Position numbers and translations under genes: made by a program. This document shows, one piece after another, positions 40,592 through 50,526 of a stretch of 64,000 nt of DNA. The stretch comes from Pelagibacteraceae bacterium (GTDB lineage Bacteria > Pseudomonadota > Alphaproteobacteria > HIMB59), in the NCBI GenBank assembly GCA_019651435.1, contig BOYI01000001.1, forward strand, positions 496,001-560,000, written 5' to 3'. The notes under the pieces were generated by a model that saw only the letters and a list, made by a program, of their open reading frames with translations, was not told the origin of the DNA and made no database searches. Numbering within the stretch: the stretch's first letter is position 1; every line of letters begins with the position of its first letter.

Positions 40592-42295
40592 ATGGAAAAT
40601 AACACCAAAAAAATTCATCCAGGTTCTGGTAGAAGGAACGCTCTTACTTTTAACAAAGGTAGACAATCTGATGATCAATCAATTAATGAGATAAAAAGTT
40701 TAATTCCTGCAGACTATCTTCGCCAAAGGGATATGCTCATAGAATGCCTTCATTTAATTCAAGATAATTATAAATGTTTGAAACCTAAATATTTAGCTGC
40801 TTTAGCAGAATTAACTAATCTTCCTTTAACTGAAATTTACGAAGTAGCATCTTTTTATGCTCACTTTGATATTTTTAAAGATGATGATATAGCTCCAGCT
40901 GAAATTACAATTCGCGTATGTGATAGCATTACATGTGAAATGAATGGATGCCAATCTCTTCAAAAAGAACTTGAGTCAAATTATTCAACTAATGAAAATA
41001 TTAGAGTTGTAAGAGCTCCTTGTATGGGCCGATGTCATCAAGCACCTGTCGTTGAAGTTGGAAAAAAACATATCACAAATGCTAATGTTGAAAAAATTAA
41101 AACTTCCATTGATAACAAAGATATAAAACCCTCTACACCTGAATATATAAATTTCGAAAACTACACAAAGTCTGGTGGATATAAAATTTTAAAAGAATGT
41201 CTAGAAAATAAAAAAAATCCAATGGACTTAATTGAAGAAATGGAATTATCAGGTCTTAGAGGATTGGGTGGAGCGGGTTTTCCAACTGGAAAAAAATGGA
41301 GATTTGTTAGAGCCGAACAACAACCAAGACTTATGGCTATAAATGGTGACGAGGGGGAACCTGGAACTTTTAAAGATCATCATTATCTTTCTCGAGATCC
41401 TCATCGTTTCCTTGAGGGAATGCTAATTGCAGCCTGGGTCGTTGAAGCTACTGACGTTTATATTTATATGAGAGATGAGTATCCTGATGTGATTAAATTT
41501 TTAAAAAAAGAAATTAAAATAGTTGAAGAAAATAATTTAAATATCAAAACAAGAATTCATTTTAGAAGAGGTGCTGGCGCCTACATTTGTGGCGAAGAGT
41601 CCTCAATGCTTGAAAGCCTTGAAGGCAAAAGAGGCTTACCTAGGCACAAACCTCCTTTTCCTTCTCAAGTGGGTTTGTTTGGAAGACCAACACTAATACA
41701 TAATGTAGAAACAGTTTTTTGGGTGAGAGAGATTTTAGAAAAAGGAGCTGTTTGGTTTAATAGTCATGGTCTTAATAATAGAAAAGGTTTAAGAACTTTC
41801 TCAGTATCTGGAAGAGTAAAAAATCCTGGTGTGAAGCTAGCTCCTGCAGGTATTACAATTAAGCAACTAATCGAGGAGTACTGTGGTGGAATGCAAGATG
41901 ATCATACTTTTAAGGCATATCTTCCTGGTGGTGCTTCAGGTGGTATTTTGCCGGCCTCCATGGATAACGTACCGTTGGACTTTGACACTCTACAAGAGCA
42001 TGGATGTTTTATTGGTTCGGCTGCCATAGTGGTATTATCCGATAAAGATAAAATGGGTGAAATAGCAAAGAATCTAATGTTTTTCTTTCATGATGAGAGT
42101 TGTGGTCAATGTACACCATGTAGAAATGGAACAGAGAAAGCCCTAAAACTGATGAATGAAAATTCCTGGGACGTAGAATTACTAAAAGAGTTATCTTCAG
42201 CTATGATGGATGCATCAATATGTGGATTAGGGCAGGCTGCACCCAACCCTTTACTCTCTGTAATTAAGCATTTTCCAAATGAGGTAACTAACTAA
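40592..42295 (+). CDS. fdsB: NAD-linked formate dehydrogenase beta subunit (NuoE-NuoF fusion)
   Basis: Diaphorase subunit that passes electrons from formate oxidation to NAD. The 567 residues are intact. The N-terminal third is NuoE/FdsG-like with a [2Fe-2S] site (VCDSITCEMNGC at about 109, APCMGRCHQAP at about 142). The rest is NuoF-like: FMN/NADH site RGLGGAGFPTGKKW (about 222), NGDEGEPGTFKDH, GAGAYICGEESSMLESLEG and [4Fe-4S] motif SCGQCTPCRNGTEKAL (about 503). The fusion of gamma and beta matches the two-subunit Methylobacterium FDH1 type. The stop overlaps the next ATG (one base shared, TAATG). Confidence 0.95.
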   Translation: MENNTKKIHPGSGRRNALTFNKGRQSDDQSINEIKSLIPADYLRQRDMLIECLHLIQDNYKCLKPKYLAALAELTNLPLTEIYEVASFYAHFDIFKDDDIAPAEITIRVCDSITCEMNGCQSLQKELESNYSTNENIRVVRAPCMGRCHQAPVVEVGKKHITNANVEKIKTSIDNKDIKPSTPEYINFENYTKSGGYKILKECLENKKNPMDLIEEMELSGLRGLGGAGFPTGKKWRFVRAEQQPRLMAINGDEGEPGTFKDHHYLSRDPHRFLEGMLIAAWVVEATDVYIYMRDEYPDVIKFLKKEIKIVEENNLNIKTRIHFRRGAGAYICGEESSMLESLEGKRGLPRHKPPFPSQVGLFGRPTLIHNVETVFWVREILEKGAVWFNSHGLNNRKGLRTFSVSGRVKNPGVKLAPAGITIKQLIEEYCGGMQDDHTFKAYLPGGASGGILPASMDNVPLDFDTLQEHGCFIGSAAIVVLSDKDKMGEIAKNLMFFFHDESCGQCTPCRNGTEKALKLMNENSWDVELLKELSSAMMDASICGLGQAAPNPLLSVIKHFPNEVTN

Positions 42296-45047
42296 TGACA
42301 GATAAAATAAAATTTTCTATTGATGGTAAAGAATATTTAGCTGAACCCTCTGAATCAATTTGGGATGTTGCTAAAAAAAATAATATAGATATTCCTCATT
42401 TGTGTTATTCCCCTGAGCCAGGTTATAGAGCTGACGGTAATTGTCGAGCATGTATGGTCGAAATTAAAGGTGAAAGAACTTTAGCTGCTTCATGTATTAG
42501 AAAACCTACAGAGGGCATGGAAGTCACAGTTAACTCTCCGAGAGCGGAAAAATCTCGCTCAATGGTTTTTGAATTATTAGTTTCTGATCAACCTTCAAAA
42601 GAACAATCTCCTGACCCTGACTCAAAATTTTGGAACTGGTCTGAAAAAATGGGTGTCAGTACTAGCAGATTTCCTGGTAAAGAAAAAATTAATTTAGATA
42701 GATCTCATAAAGCTATGAGTGTGAATTTAGATGCGTGCATTAATTGTAATTTATGTGTTCGTGCGTGTAGAGAGGTTCAGGTAAATGATGTAATCGGTAT
42801 GGCATATCGAGGATCAACCGCAAAAGTTATTTTTGATTTAGATGACCCTATGGGTGAAAGTACTTGTGTGGCTTGTGGTGAATGTGTTCAAGCTTGTCCA
42901 ACTGGAGCTTTAATGGAGTCTTCGTTGGTTAATGAAGAAGGTGCTCGTGTTAATTATTCTGATAGAACAGTCGATAGCGTCTGTCCTTATTGTGGTGTTG
43001 GATGTCAAACTAAAGTTCACGTTAAAGATGATAAAATATTATACGTTGATGGAAAAGATGGACCAGCTAATGAAAATAGACTTTGTGTGAAAGGCCGTTT
43101 TGGATTTGACTACATTAAACACGAAGGGAGACTGACTAAACCCCTTATTAGAAAAGCTGGAGTTCCAAAAGATCCTAATTTCCAGTTAAAAGACTCAGAA
43201 ATTTCTGATTATTTTGAAGAAACTAGTTGGGAAAATGCCCTTGATATAGCAGCTAAAGGTTTAGCTAAGTCAAAAGATGACCACGGTCCTAAAAGTTTAG
43301 CTGGCTTTGGTTCAGCTAAATGTTCAAACGAAGAAGCTTACTTATTTCAAAAACTTGTTCGTGTTGGATTTGGTTCTAATAACGTTGACCACTGTACAAG
43401 ATTATGTCACGCATCTTCTGTTGCTGCGTTAATGGAATGCGTAAATTCTGGAGCGGTATCTGCCCCTTTTATGGCAGCTAGTGATGCGGATTGCATTATT
43501 GTAATTGGTGCGAGACCTACAGAAAATCATCCTGTTGCTGCAACTTATTTAAAAAGAGCAACAAAGCGTGGATCAAAATTAGTTGTTATGGATCCAAGAA
43601 AACAAGGCTTAAGTAAATTCGCCACTCATAACTTACAATTTAAACCTGGAACAGACGTCGCTATGCTCAATGCTTTACTTTACACTATCATTGATGAGAA
43701 ATTATATGATCAACAATATATTCAAGGTCAAACTGAAGGCTTTGAGAAACTACAAGAAGAAATAAAAGATTTTTCTCCTGAAAAAATGGAGCCTATATGT
43801 GGTATACCTGCTGAGGAATTAAAGGAAGTAGCCAGGTTATATGCCACTTCTGAAAAATCTATTATTTTTTGGGGTATGGGTGTTTCCCAGCATGTTCATG
43901 GAACAGATAACGCAAGATGTTTGATCGCACTAGCTCTTACTACTGGACAAATTGGAAGAAATGGAACTGGCCTTCACCCTTTGAGAGGACAAAATAATGT
44001 TCAAGGAGCTTCTGATGCAGGTCTCATTCCAATGGTCTTTCCTGATTATCAATCAGTTGAAAATAAAGATATACATTCCAAGTATGAAAACTTTTGGAAA
44101 GTAGAATTGGATAACAAAAAAGGTTTAACAGTTGTTGAGATTATTCATAAAGTTTTGGAAGATGAAATAAAATCTATGTACATTATGGGAGAAAATCCTG
44201 CAATGTCTGATCCTGATCAAAACCATGCAAGAGAAGCGCTTGCAAAATTAGATCATTTAGTAGTTCAAGATATTTTTATGACTGAAACAGCTTGGCACGC
44301 TGATGTAATTTTACCTTCTTCGGCTCATGCAGAAAAAACAGGAACCTTTACTAATACAAATCGTCAAGTTCAGCTGGGACGTCAAGCAGTACCCCCACCA
44401 GGAGATGCCAGACAAGATTGGTGGATAACTCAAGCTATAGCCCAAAGAATGGGACTTGATTGGAGTTACTTACATCCAAGGGATGTATTTAATGAAATGG
44501 CTCAAGTTATGCCCTCATTGAAAAATATTACTTATGAACGTTTAGAAAGTGAAAATTCAGTCACATATCCTTGTGATGACCCTAACAAGCCAGGTAATGA
44601 AATCATTTTTAATGAAAAATTCCCAACTGCAAATGGAAGAGGTAAGATTGTTCCTGCAAGACTTATTCCTCCTGCAGAATTACCTGATGATGATTTTCCA
44701 ATGATACTTACGACTGGTCGATTACTTGAACATTGGCACACAGGCTCAATGACTAGAAGAGCAACTGTTTTAGATCATATTGAACCGGAAGCTATTGTAA
44801 GTATGAATAGATGGGATATGAAAAGAATGAACATAGAACCAGGTGACCAAGTCAAAGTAAAAACAAAACGGGTATGATTGTCATAAAAGTAAGGAGAGAT
44901 AAAGAAATTCCTGAAGGTATGGTCTTTATCCCTTTCTGTTTTGCTGAAGCTGCCGCTAATGTATTAACTAATCCTCAGTTAGATCCTTATGGAAAAATTC
45001 CTGAATTCAAATTTAGTGCCGCTAATGTTGAAAGATTGAGCGCTTAG
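42295..45047 (+). CDS. fdsA: Formate dehydrogenase alpha (catalytic) subunit, one frameshift
   Basis: Molybdenum/tungsten bis-MGD enzyme that oxidises formate to CO2. Order of domains: NuoG-like [2Fe-2S] ferredoxin (PGYRADGNCRACMVEIKGER), His/Cys cluster, two [4Fe-4S] ferredoxin motifs (CINCNLCVRACREV, CVACGECVQACPTGAL), the Fe4S4 domain (VCPYCGVGCQTKV) and the molybdopterin domain. The metal ligand is Cys371 in DHCTRLCH, so it is a Cys enzyme, not selenocysteine. A shift near 44870 cuts the dinucleotide-binding tail; GMIVIKVRRD onward ends at 45045-45047. No fdsD-like gene is recognised after it. Confidence 0.95.
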
Positions 45048-45151
45048 ATTAACTAAAAGACTTAAAAAAATTCAAAGATTCTGATATAGATAATCCTAAT
45101 TTCTTGGATGTAATCAAAGTCAATGCAGTAATCAAAATTATTAAAGTATGA
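45048..45151 (+). other. Short unassigned open stretch after fdsA
   Basis: About 30 codons are open here (LKDLKKFKDSDIDNPNFLDV onward, ending IIKV) without a start codon, immediately after the repaired fdsA stop. It could be a further frame-shifted C-terminal extension of fdsA or a remnant of a small subunit. I find no FdsD-like motif. The end overlaps the convergent hypothetical gene by a few bases. Confidence 0.3.
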
Positions 45152-45585
45152 GAAAATGATAAAATTTAAAATTAGAAATATTTTGAAGATTTTGATTTTC
45201 TAAAACCACAATCGACTTATTTTGTTTTTGTTCTAATTTGTTATTTTCTATTTTATGGAAGATTGATAGATCTTCTTTGTTTATTTGTTCTTCTTTTACA
45301 AAATTACTTTTTTGACTATTATGTAAATTTTCAACAATTTGATTAATTTTCTTTTCTAAACTTTCAATTTTATAATGAAGATTTTTAAAATCTAAATCAT
45401 GTTAATATCTTTTTTGTATCTTTAGGTCTTGATAAATTTTCTTTTTCAACTTTTGGGATATATTCATCATTTTGAAGTTGATTTTTAATATCGCTTAGAG
45501 CATCAAGAATTCTTTTTGACTTATCATCACTAAGATCATCCGAATTAATGGCACTCCGTCCAAATTGATCAACTTCTGAGTTCAT
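45141..45585 (-). CDS. Hypothetical coiled-coil protein, one frameshift
   Basis: I do not recognise this protein. The first 62 residues (MNSEVDQFGRSAINSDDLSD onward) are open. After a shift near 45400 the same strand continues with LDFKNLHYKIESLEKKINQI, a Lys/Glu-rich helical stretch, and stops at 45141-45143. The repaired length is about 147 residues. Heptad-like spacing of Leu/Ile (NLHYKIESLEKKINQIVENL) suggests a coiled coil. There is no signal peptide or membrane helix. It converges on fdsA and is followed upstream by tRNA-Thr. Confidence 0.55.
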
Positions 45586-45625
45586 ACATTTAATTTAATG
45601 AAAGAAAATTAATAATCAACGAATG

Positions 45626-45701
<76 letters not shown>

Positions 45702-45746
45702 ATTTTGTTATTTATTATACTAATATCCCTGAGAAACAATAATTAA

Positions 45747-46470
45747 TTAAGAAATATTAACTTTGTGATGAAGTAAAGTCATTGCAAGAGAATTAGCTGC
45801 ATTATAACTATCAATACCTTTTATTTCATCCTGCGGAAGTGAGATAATAAAATCACTGTTATTTAAAATATTTTTTCTTATACCGTTAGCTTCATTTCCT
45901 AAAATAATGATTGTTTTTTTATCAAATTTAAAATTTTTGTTGATTAATTTACCTTTCATATCTAGAGCGTAAGTCCAGTATCCAATTTTTTTTAAATCTT
46001 CAAGAGATCTATTTAAATTCTTTGATATATGGAATTTTAAAAGTTCTATTGCACCCGCAGAGGTATTAGCTGTTGAGCCTGTAATCGGTGCTGACGAGTG
46101 TTCGGGAATAATAATCCCATTAACACCAATAAGAAGACATGTTCTTATGATATTTCCAAGATTATTGTGATCAGTTAACTGATCTAGCGCTACAATTATT
46201 GAATTTTCATTATTTGAGCTACATATGTCCTCTAAAGATGACGAGCCATATTCCTCTCGTCTTATTATTATATCATTTGACTGTCTGAAATTATCCTTGT
46301 CTATTTTCTGAAGTTCTTTCTTATCAATATATCTAGTATTTTTGATAAGATTATATTTTGAATAATCTTTAAATAATTAGCTTTTTTTCTTTGTTTATTA
46401 ATACTTCTTTGACTTTTGAAGGATTATGCAAAAGACAAGCTAAACAAGCATTATCACCAGAAATAATCAT
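45747..46470 (-). CDS. rlmB: TrmH-family (RlmB-like) RNA 2'-O-methyltransferase, one frameshift
   Basis: SPOUT-class methyltransferase that modifies 23S rRNA G2251 or a tRNA ribose. The N-terminal substrate-binding domain (MIISGDNACLACLLHNPSKV) shifts frame near 46378. Then come IIVALDQLTDHNNLGNIIRT (motif 1), GVNGIIIPEHSSAPITGSTA, the knot motifs IIILGNEANGIRKN and SLPQDEIKGIDSYNAANSLA. RlmB is the most likely assignment; other TrmH paralogs cannot be excluded. Confidence 0.82.
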
Positions 46471-46553
46471 ATTTACAAATTACATTTAAACCCTAGGAAG
46501 TCTATTGACTTTCAAAGACAAATATCTATTAATCAAGACCTGTTTTTCACTCT

Positions 46554-46639
46554 GGAGGGATGGCCGAGTGGTTAAAGGCGGCAGACTGTAAATCTGTTCA
46601 CGCAAGTGTACGTAGGTTCGAATCCTACTCCCTCCACCA
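46554..46639 (+). tRNA. tRNA-Tyr (GTA)
   Basis: An 86-nt class II tRNA with a long variable arm. Acceptor GGAGGGA pairs with TCCCTCC; the anticodon loop CTGTAAA gives GTA; T arm GTAGGTTCGAATCCTAC; encoded CCA. It stands in the classic Tyr-Gly-tuf-Trp-secE order. Confidence 0.96.
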
Positions 46640-46732
46640 CTTTTTTTCACATTAGCTATTGAATTTTAAAGAAAAATAAGTAGTTTAGCGGAACTCACAA
46701 GGATTTGTTTTTGTGGTTGTTTTGAAGTGGTT

Positions 46733-46750
46733 ACCCGCTTATTCGCGGGT
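46733..46750 (+). other. Leader sequence able to pair with the tRNA-Gly 5' end
   Basis: ACCCGC (46733-46738), six bases, then GCGGGT (46745-46750) form a perfect six-pair hairpin. The second arm is the first six bases of tRNA-Gly. The upstream arm also copies the tRNA's own 3' acceptor strand (ACCCGCT). It may be the end of a lost tandem tRNA-Gly or a competing leader fold. Confidence 0.5.
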
Positions 46751-46818
46751 GTAGCTTAATGGTAAAGCTCCAGCCTTCCAAGCTGGCTACGAGGGTTCGA
46801 TTCCCTTCACCCGCTCCA
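46745..46818 (+). tRNA. tRNA-Gly (TCC)
   Basis: A 74-nt cloverleaf: acceptor GCGGGTG with CACCCGC, D arm AGCTTAATGGTAAAGCT, anticodon loop CTTCCAA giving TCC, T arm GAGGGTTCGATTCCCTT, and encoded CCA. It reads GGA/GGG. It lies 53 bases before tuf and is likely co-transcribed with it. Confidence 0.96.
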
Positions 46819-46871
46819 AAAACAAAAAAAAAATTAAGTAATAGATATTAAAAAAGAGGTAACAACTTAAA

Positions 46872-48060
46872 ATGGCTAAAGAAAAATTTGACAGGTCGAA
46901 AGAACACGTCAACATTGGAACTATCGGTCACGTCGACCATGGTAAAACAACACTTACTGCAGCAATTACAAAAGTATTAGCAGAAAAAGGTGGCGCAACA
47001 TTTACAGCATATGATGAAATTGATAAAGCTCCAGAAGAAAAAGAAAGAGGTATTACAATTTCTACAGCACACGTTGAGTATATGACTGATAAAAGACACT
47101 ATGCACACGTTGACTGTCCAGGTCACGCAGACTATGTAAAAAACATGATTACTGGTGCTGCCCAAATGGATGGTGGTATTTTAGTTGTTAACGCTGCAGA
47201 TGGTCCAATGCCACAAACTCGTGAACATATTTTATTAGCAAGACAAGTTGGTGTTCCTGCACTTGTTGTTTACATGAACAAAGTTGATCAAGTAGATGAT
47301 GCTGAACTTTTAGATCTAGTTGAAATGGAAATTAGAGAGTTATTATCAAGCTATGATTTCCCAGGTGATGATATTCCAATCGTAAAAGGTTCTGCTTTAG
47401 CTGCAGTTGAAGATAGAGATGAAGCTATTGGTAAAAATTCAATCTTAGAATTAATGGATAAAGTAGATGAGTATATCCCAGCTCCAACAGAGATTTAGAC
47501 AAACCTTTCTAATGCCAGTTGAAGATGTTTTTCAATTTCTGGTAGAGGTACTGTTGTTACTGGAAGAGTTGAACAAGGTGTTATTAAACCTGGTGAAGAA
47601 ATTGAAATCATCGGTCTTAAAGACACTCAAAAAACTACATGTACAGGTGTTGAGATGTTTAGAAAACTTTTAGACTCTGGTGAAGCTGGAGATAACATCG
47701 GTGCTCTTCTTCGTGGTACAAAAAAAAGAAGAAGTAGAAAGAGGTCAAGTATTAGCTGCACCTGGAAGTATTAAGCCTCACAAAAGGTTCAAAGCAGAAA
47801 TCTATGCTTTAAGTAAAGAAGAGGGTGGAAGACATACTCCTTTCTTTGCTAACTACAGACCACAGTTTTATTTCAGAACAACTGACGTTACTGGTTCTAT
47901 CAAACTTCCTGAAGGAACAGAGATGGTTATGCCTGGTGATAACGTTACTCTTGAAGTAGAACTACTAGCTCCTATTGCGATGGATAACAATTTACGTTTT
48001 GCTATTCGTGAAGGTGGTAGAACTGTTGGTTCAGGAGTTGTATCAGAGATTATTGAATAA
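46872..48060 (+). CDS. tuf: Elongation factor Tu, frameshifted
   Basis: GTPase that brings aminoacyl-tRNA to the ribosome. G-domain motifs are [14 protein letters not shown], the switch with [19 protein letters not shown] and NKVDQ. Domains 2 and 3 follow with [25 protein letters not shown] and [15 protein letters not shown]. The frame breaks near 47490 and 47540 and at an A run near 47722. At about 396 residues it is complete. It sits in the tufB position before tRNA-Trp and secE, and no second tuf follows fusA in this window. Confidence 0.97.
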
Positions 48061-48090
48061 TTAATTTCTCTGCAGCATTATTAATTATGA

Positions 48091-48166
48091 AGGAGTGTAG
48101 CTCAATTGGTAGAGCGCCGGTCTCCAAAACCGGAGGTTGCGGGTTCGATGCCTGCCACTCCTGCCA
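48091..48166 (+). tRNA. tRNA-Trp (CCA)
   Basis: A 76-nt cloverleaf: acceptor AGGAGTG with CACTCCT, D arm AGCTCAATTGGTAGAGC, anticodon loop CTCCAAA giving CCA, T arm TGCGGGTTCGATGCCTGC, encoded CCA. The secE start codon is only nine bases after its 3' end. Confidence 0.97.
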
Positions 48167-48175
48167 GTTTTAATT

Positions 48176-48361
48176 ATGAAATTTAATCCAGCAAAGTATT
48201 TAAGAGAGGTTCGACAGGAGGTATCTAAAGTTACCTGGCCTTCTAAAAAAGAAACTTTCACTACTTCTGGAATCGTTTTGGTTGTAATTAGTATTGCTGC
48301 AGTTATTTTAATGCTCCTTGATCAATTTTTCGCATTTATAGTTAGAATTATTTTAGGATAA
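48176..48361 (+). CDS. secE: Preprotein translocase subunit SecE
   Basis: Small essential translocon subunit. I chose ATG at 48176 (MKFNPAKYLREVRQEVSKVT), because an earlier in-frame ATG at 48137 lies inside tRNA-Trp. The 61 residues contain the conserved EVSKVTWPSKKET amphipathic helix and one membrane helix (IVLVVISIAAVILMLLDQFF). Next to nusG, as in most bacteria. Confidence 0.95.
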   Translation: MKFNPAKYLREVRQEVSKVTWPSKKETFTTSGIVLVVISIAAVILMLLDQFFAFIVRIILG

Positions 48362-48366
48362 AATTA

Positions 48367-48909
48367 ATGGTAGTCAGTTCAGATACATCTAAATGGTATG
48401 TTGTCCATTGTCACTCTGGTTTTGAAAAAAAAGTAGCAGATGCCATTATGGATGAAGCTAAAAAAGTAGAACTTGAAGATTTCATTAACGAGGTATCAGT
48501 ACCAACTCAAGCTGTTGTAGAGGTTCGAAGAGGTGTAAGAGTCAATTCAGAAAAGAAATTTTTTCCAGGTTATGTTTTAGTTAAAATGGTCATGAATGAT
48601 GATACATGGCATTTAGTAAGGGACATTCCAAAAGTATCTAATTTTTAGGCACTAAAGATAAGCCTATAGCTATATCTGAAAGAGAAGTTTCAAAGCTTTT
48701 ACAAGATATTACTGAAGGGTAGATAATCCAAAAGCCTAAGTTTGAATAGAAGTTGGTGAGCAAATAAAGGTATCTGATGGTCCTTTTGCTCATTTAGTGG
48801 CATAATAGAAGAGGTTGACAGTTCAAGACAAAAGCTTAAAGTGTCCGTCTCAATTTTTGGGAGACCTACACCGTTAGAATTAGATTACTCGCAAGTAGTA
48901 AAAGGCTAG
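48367..48909 (+). CDS. nusG: Transcription elongation factor NusG, frameshifted
   Basis: NusG binds RNA polymerase and links it to Rho and the ribosome. The NGN domain is open: [40 protein letters not shown]. Shifts near 48640, 48720, 48745 and 48805 split the rest, including the KOW domain ([31 protein letters not shown]). The stop is at 48907-48909. Order and motifs are complete. Confidence 0.94.
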
Positions 48910-48915
48910 AAAACA

Positions 48916-49337
48916 ATGGCAAAAGAAATATTAGGATATATTAAACTTCAAATTCCTGCAGGCTCTGCGAACCCCGCACCCCCAGTAGGCCCTGCTTTAG
49001 GTCAAAAGGGATTAAACATTCAAGATTTTTGTAAACAGTTTAATGATGCAACTAAAAGATTTAGAAAAAGGTGCACCAATACCAACTGTTATTACCGCAT
49101 ATAAAGACAGATCATTTGATTTTGTTACTAAAAAACCACCAGTTACTTTTTATCTTAAGAAAGCTGCAAAGATAAAAAGGTTGTCAAACACCAGGTCGTC
49201 CAAATTAGGAAAAGTACGATGGCGCAAGTAATGAGATTGCAAAAGAAAAATTAGAAGATCTGAATGCTTATGACGTTGAACAGGCTTCTAAGATTATTCT
49301 AGGTTCTGCAAGATCAATGGGAATGGAAGTAGTTTAA
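48916..49337 (+). CDS. rplK: 50S ribosomal protein L11, frameshifted
   Basis: L11 forms the GTPase-associated stalk base. The N-terminus [20 protein letters not shown] and [19 protein letters not shown] is clear. A shift near 49053 leads into [20 protein letters not shown] and [10 protein letters not shown]. More shifts near 49170 and 49230 precede the tail [20 protein letters not shown]. The stop is 49335-49337 and shares a base with the rplA ATG. Confidence 0.95.
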
Positions 49338-50002
49338 TGATTTTAACAAAAAATAAAAAAAACAAATTGAAGGTATTGATTTCAATAAATCATATCCTGT
49401 TATTGAAGCTGTTAAATTACTAAAAGAAAAAAAGTTTGTTAAATTTGATGAATCATCGAAGTATCAATTAATACTGGTATTGACTCTAAACAATCTGACC
49501 AGAATGTGAGAGGTAGTTTTGTTCCTCCTCATGGGTTAGGAAAAAAAGTTAATATTGCTGTTTTCGCCCAAGGTAAAGCTGCAGAAGAAGCAAAGGCACT
49601 TGGTGTAAAAAAAGTTGGTGGCGAAGATTTAGTTACTGCTCTTCAAGAAAAAATAGATGTAGATGTTATCATCGCTACGCCTGATATGATGGCAGTAGTA
49701 AGTAAGATTGCAAAGTTTTAGGTCCTAAAGGTTTAATGCCTAATCCAAAAACAGGAACAGTTACTAATGATGTAAAGAGTACAATTGAAAATATAAAAAA
49801 GGTCTTGTTGCATATAAAAATGATAAAGCTGGACTATACATGCAGCACTTGGAAAAATTAGCTTTGATGAAAACCAATTAAGTGAAAATATTAATTCTTT
49901 TGTGAGGAAATTAAAAAATTAAGCCCTCTGGTTAAAAGGTAACTTTATTAATTCTGTATTCGTTTCATCAACCATGGGTTTTGGCCTAAGGTGGAGGTAT
50001 AA
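49337..50002 (+). CDS. rplA: 50S ribosomal protein L1, frameshifted
   Basis: L1 binds 23S rRNA and represses its own operon in proteobacteria. Recognisable segments across frames are [80 protein letters not shown] and [13 protein letters not shown]. At least five shifts occur, near 49365, 49455, 49720, 49800 and 49900. The repaired end is at 50000-50002 with FGLRVEV. Confidence 0.93.
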
Positions 50003-50006
50003 GAAA

Positions 50007-50509
50007 TTGAATAAAGCTCAAAAACAACAATATATTGAGAATTTAGACCAAATGTCTAAAGATTACTTCTGCAATGTTTATAGCCTCATTTTCTAATATG
50101 TCTGTTAAAGAAATGATTCAATTTAGAACTGAAATTAGAAACAATGAAGGCGTTACTAAAATTTCAAAAATAACATTGTAAAATCTTTATTAATAAAACT
50201 GAAGAAAAAAGGGCTAAATGAATTTTTATCTCAACAAAAACTCTTATATTTACAAATAATCCTGTAGGTACAGCTAAAGTTTGTAAAAAATTTGAAAAAG
50301 ATTTAAAAAAGCTATCCGCAGAGGCAGCTTTTTTCGATAACACACTATATACAAAAGACGATATAGCTAAGGTTGCAACTTTACCTTCTCTTGATGAAAT
50401 CAGAGGAAAAATAGTTGGGTTGATTAATGCTCCAGCATCAAAACTTGTAAGATTATTACAAAGACCAGATCAGGATATTATTTCAATACTACAAAACAAA
50501 AAAGACTAA
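50007..50509 (+). CDS. rplJ: 50S ribosomal protein L10, frameshifted
   Basis: L10 anchors the L7/L12 stalk. It has a TTG start (MNKAQKQQYIENLDQMSK). Segments SMFIASFSNMSVKEMIQFRT and EIRNNEGVTKISKNNIVKSL are in different frames from LPSLDEIRGKIVGLINAPAS and KLVRLLQRPDQDIISILQNK. Shifts lie near 50065, 50170, 50220 and 50250. The C-terminus is open to 50507-50509. Position between rplA and rplL confirms the call. Confidence 0.92.
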
Positions 50510-50526
50510 CTTAGGGAGAGACACAA

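Noticed and set aside
43381-43420. Selenocysteine formate dehydrogenase
   Set aside because: The metal-ligand codon is TGT (Cys371), not TGA.
46640-46732. Promoter for the tRNA-Gly/tuf unit (TTGAAT at 46659 and TAGTTT at 46681)
   Set aside because: The match is poor and such AT-rich sequence yields chance hits; not strong enough to list as a feature.
46872-48060. Programmed frameshifting in tuf
   Set aside because: There are several shifts without a common slippery site or downstream structure, and tuf is not known to use recoding.
48137-48361. A longer frame for secE starting inside tRNA-Trp
   Set aside because: The first 13 codons are tRNA sequence; ATG at 48176 gives a normal SecE.
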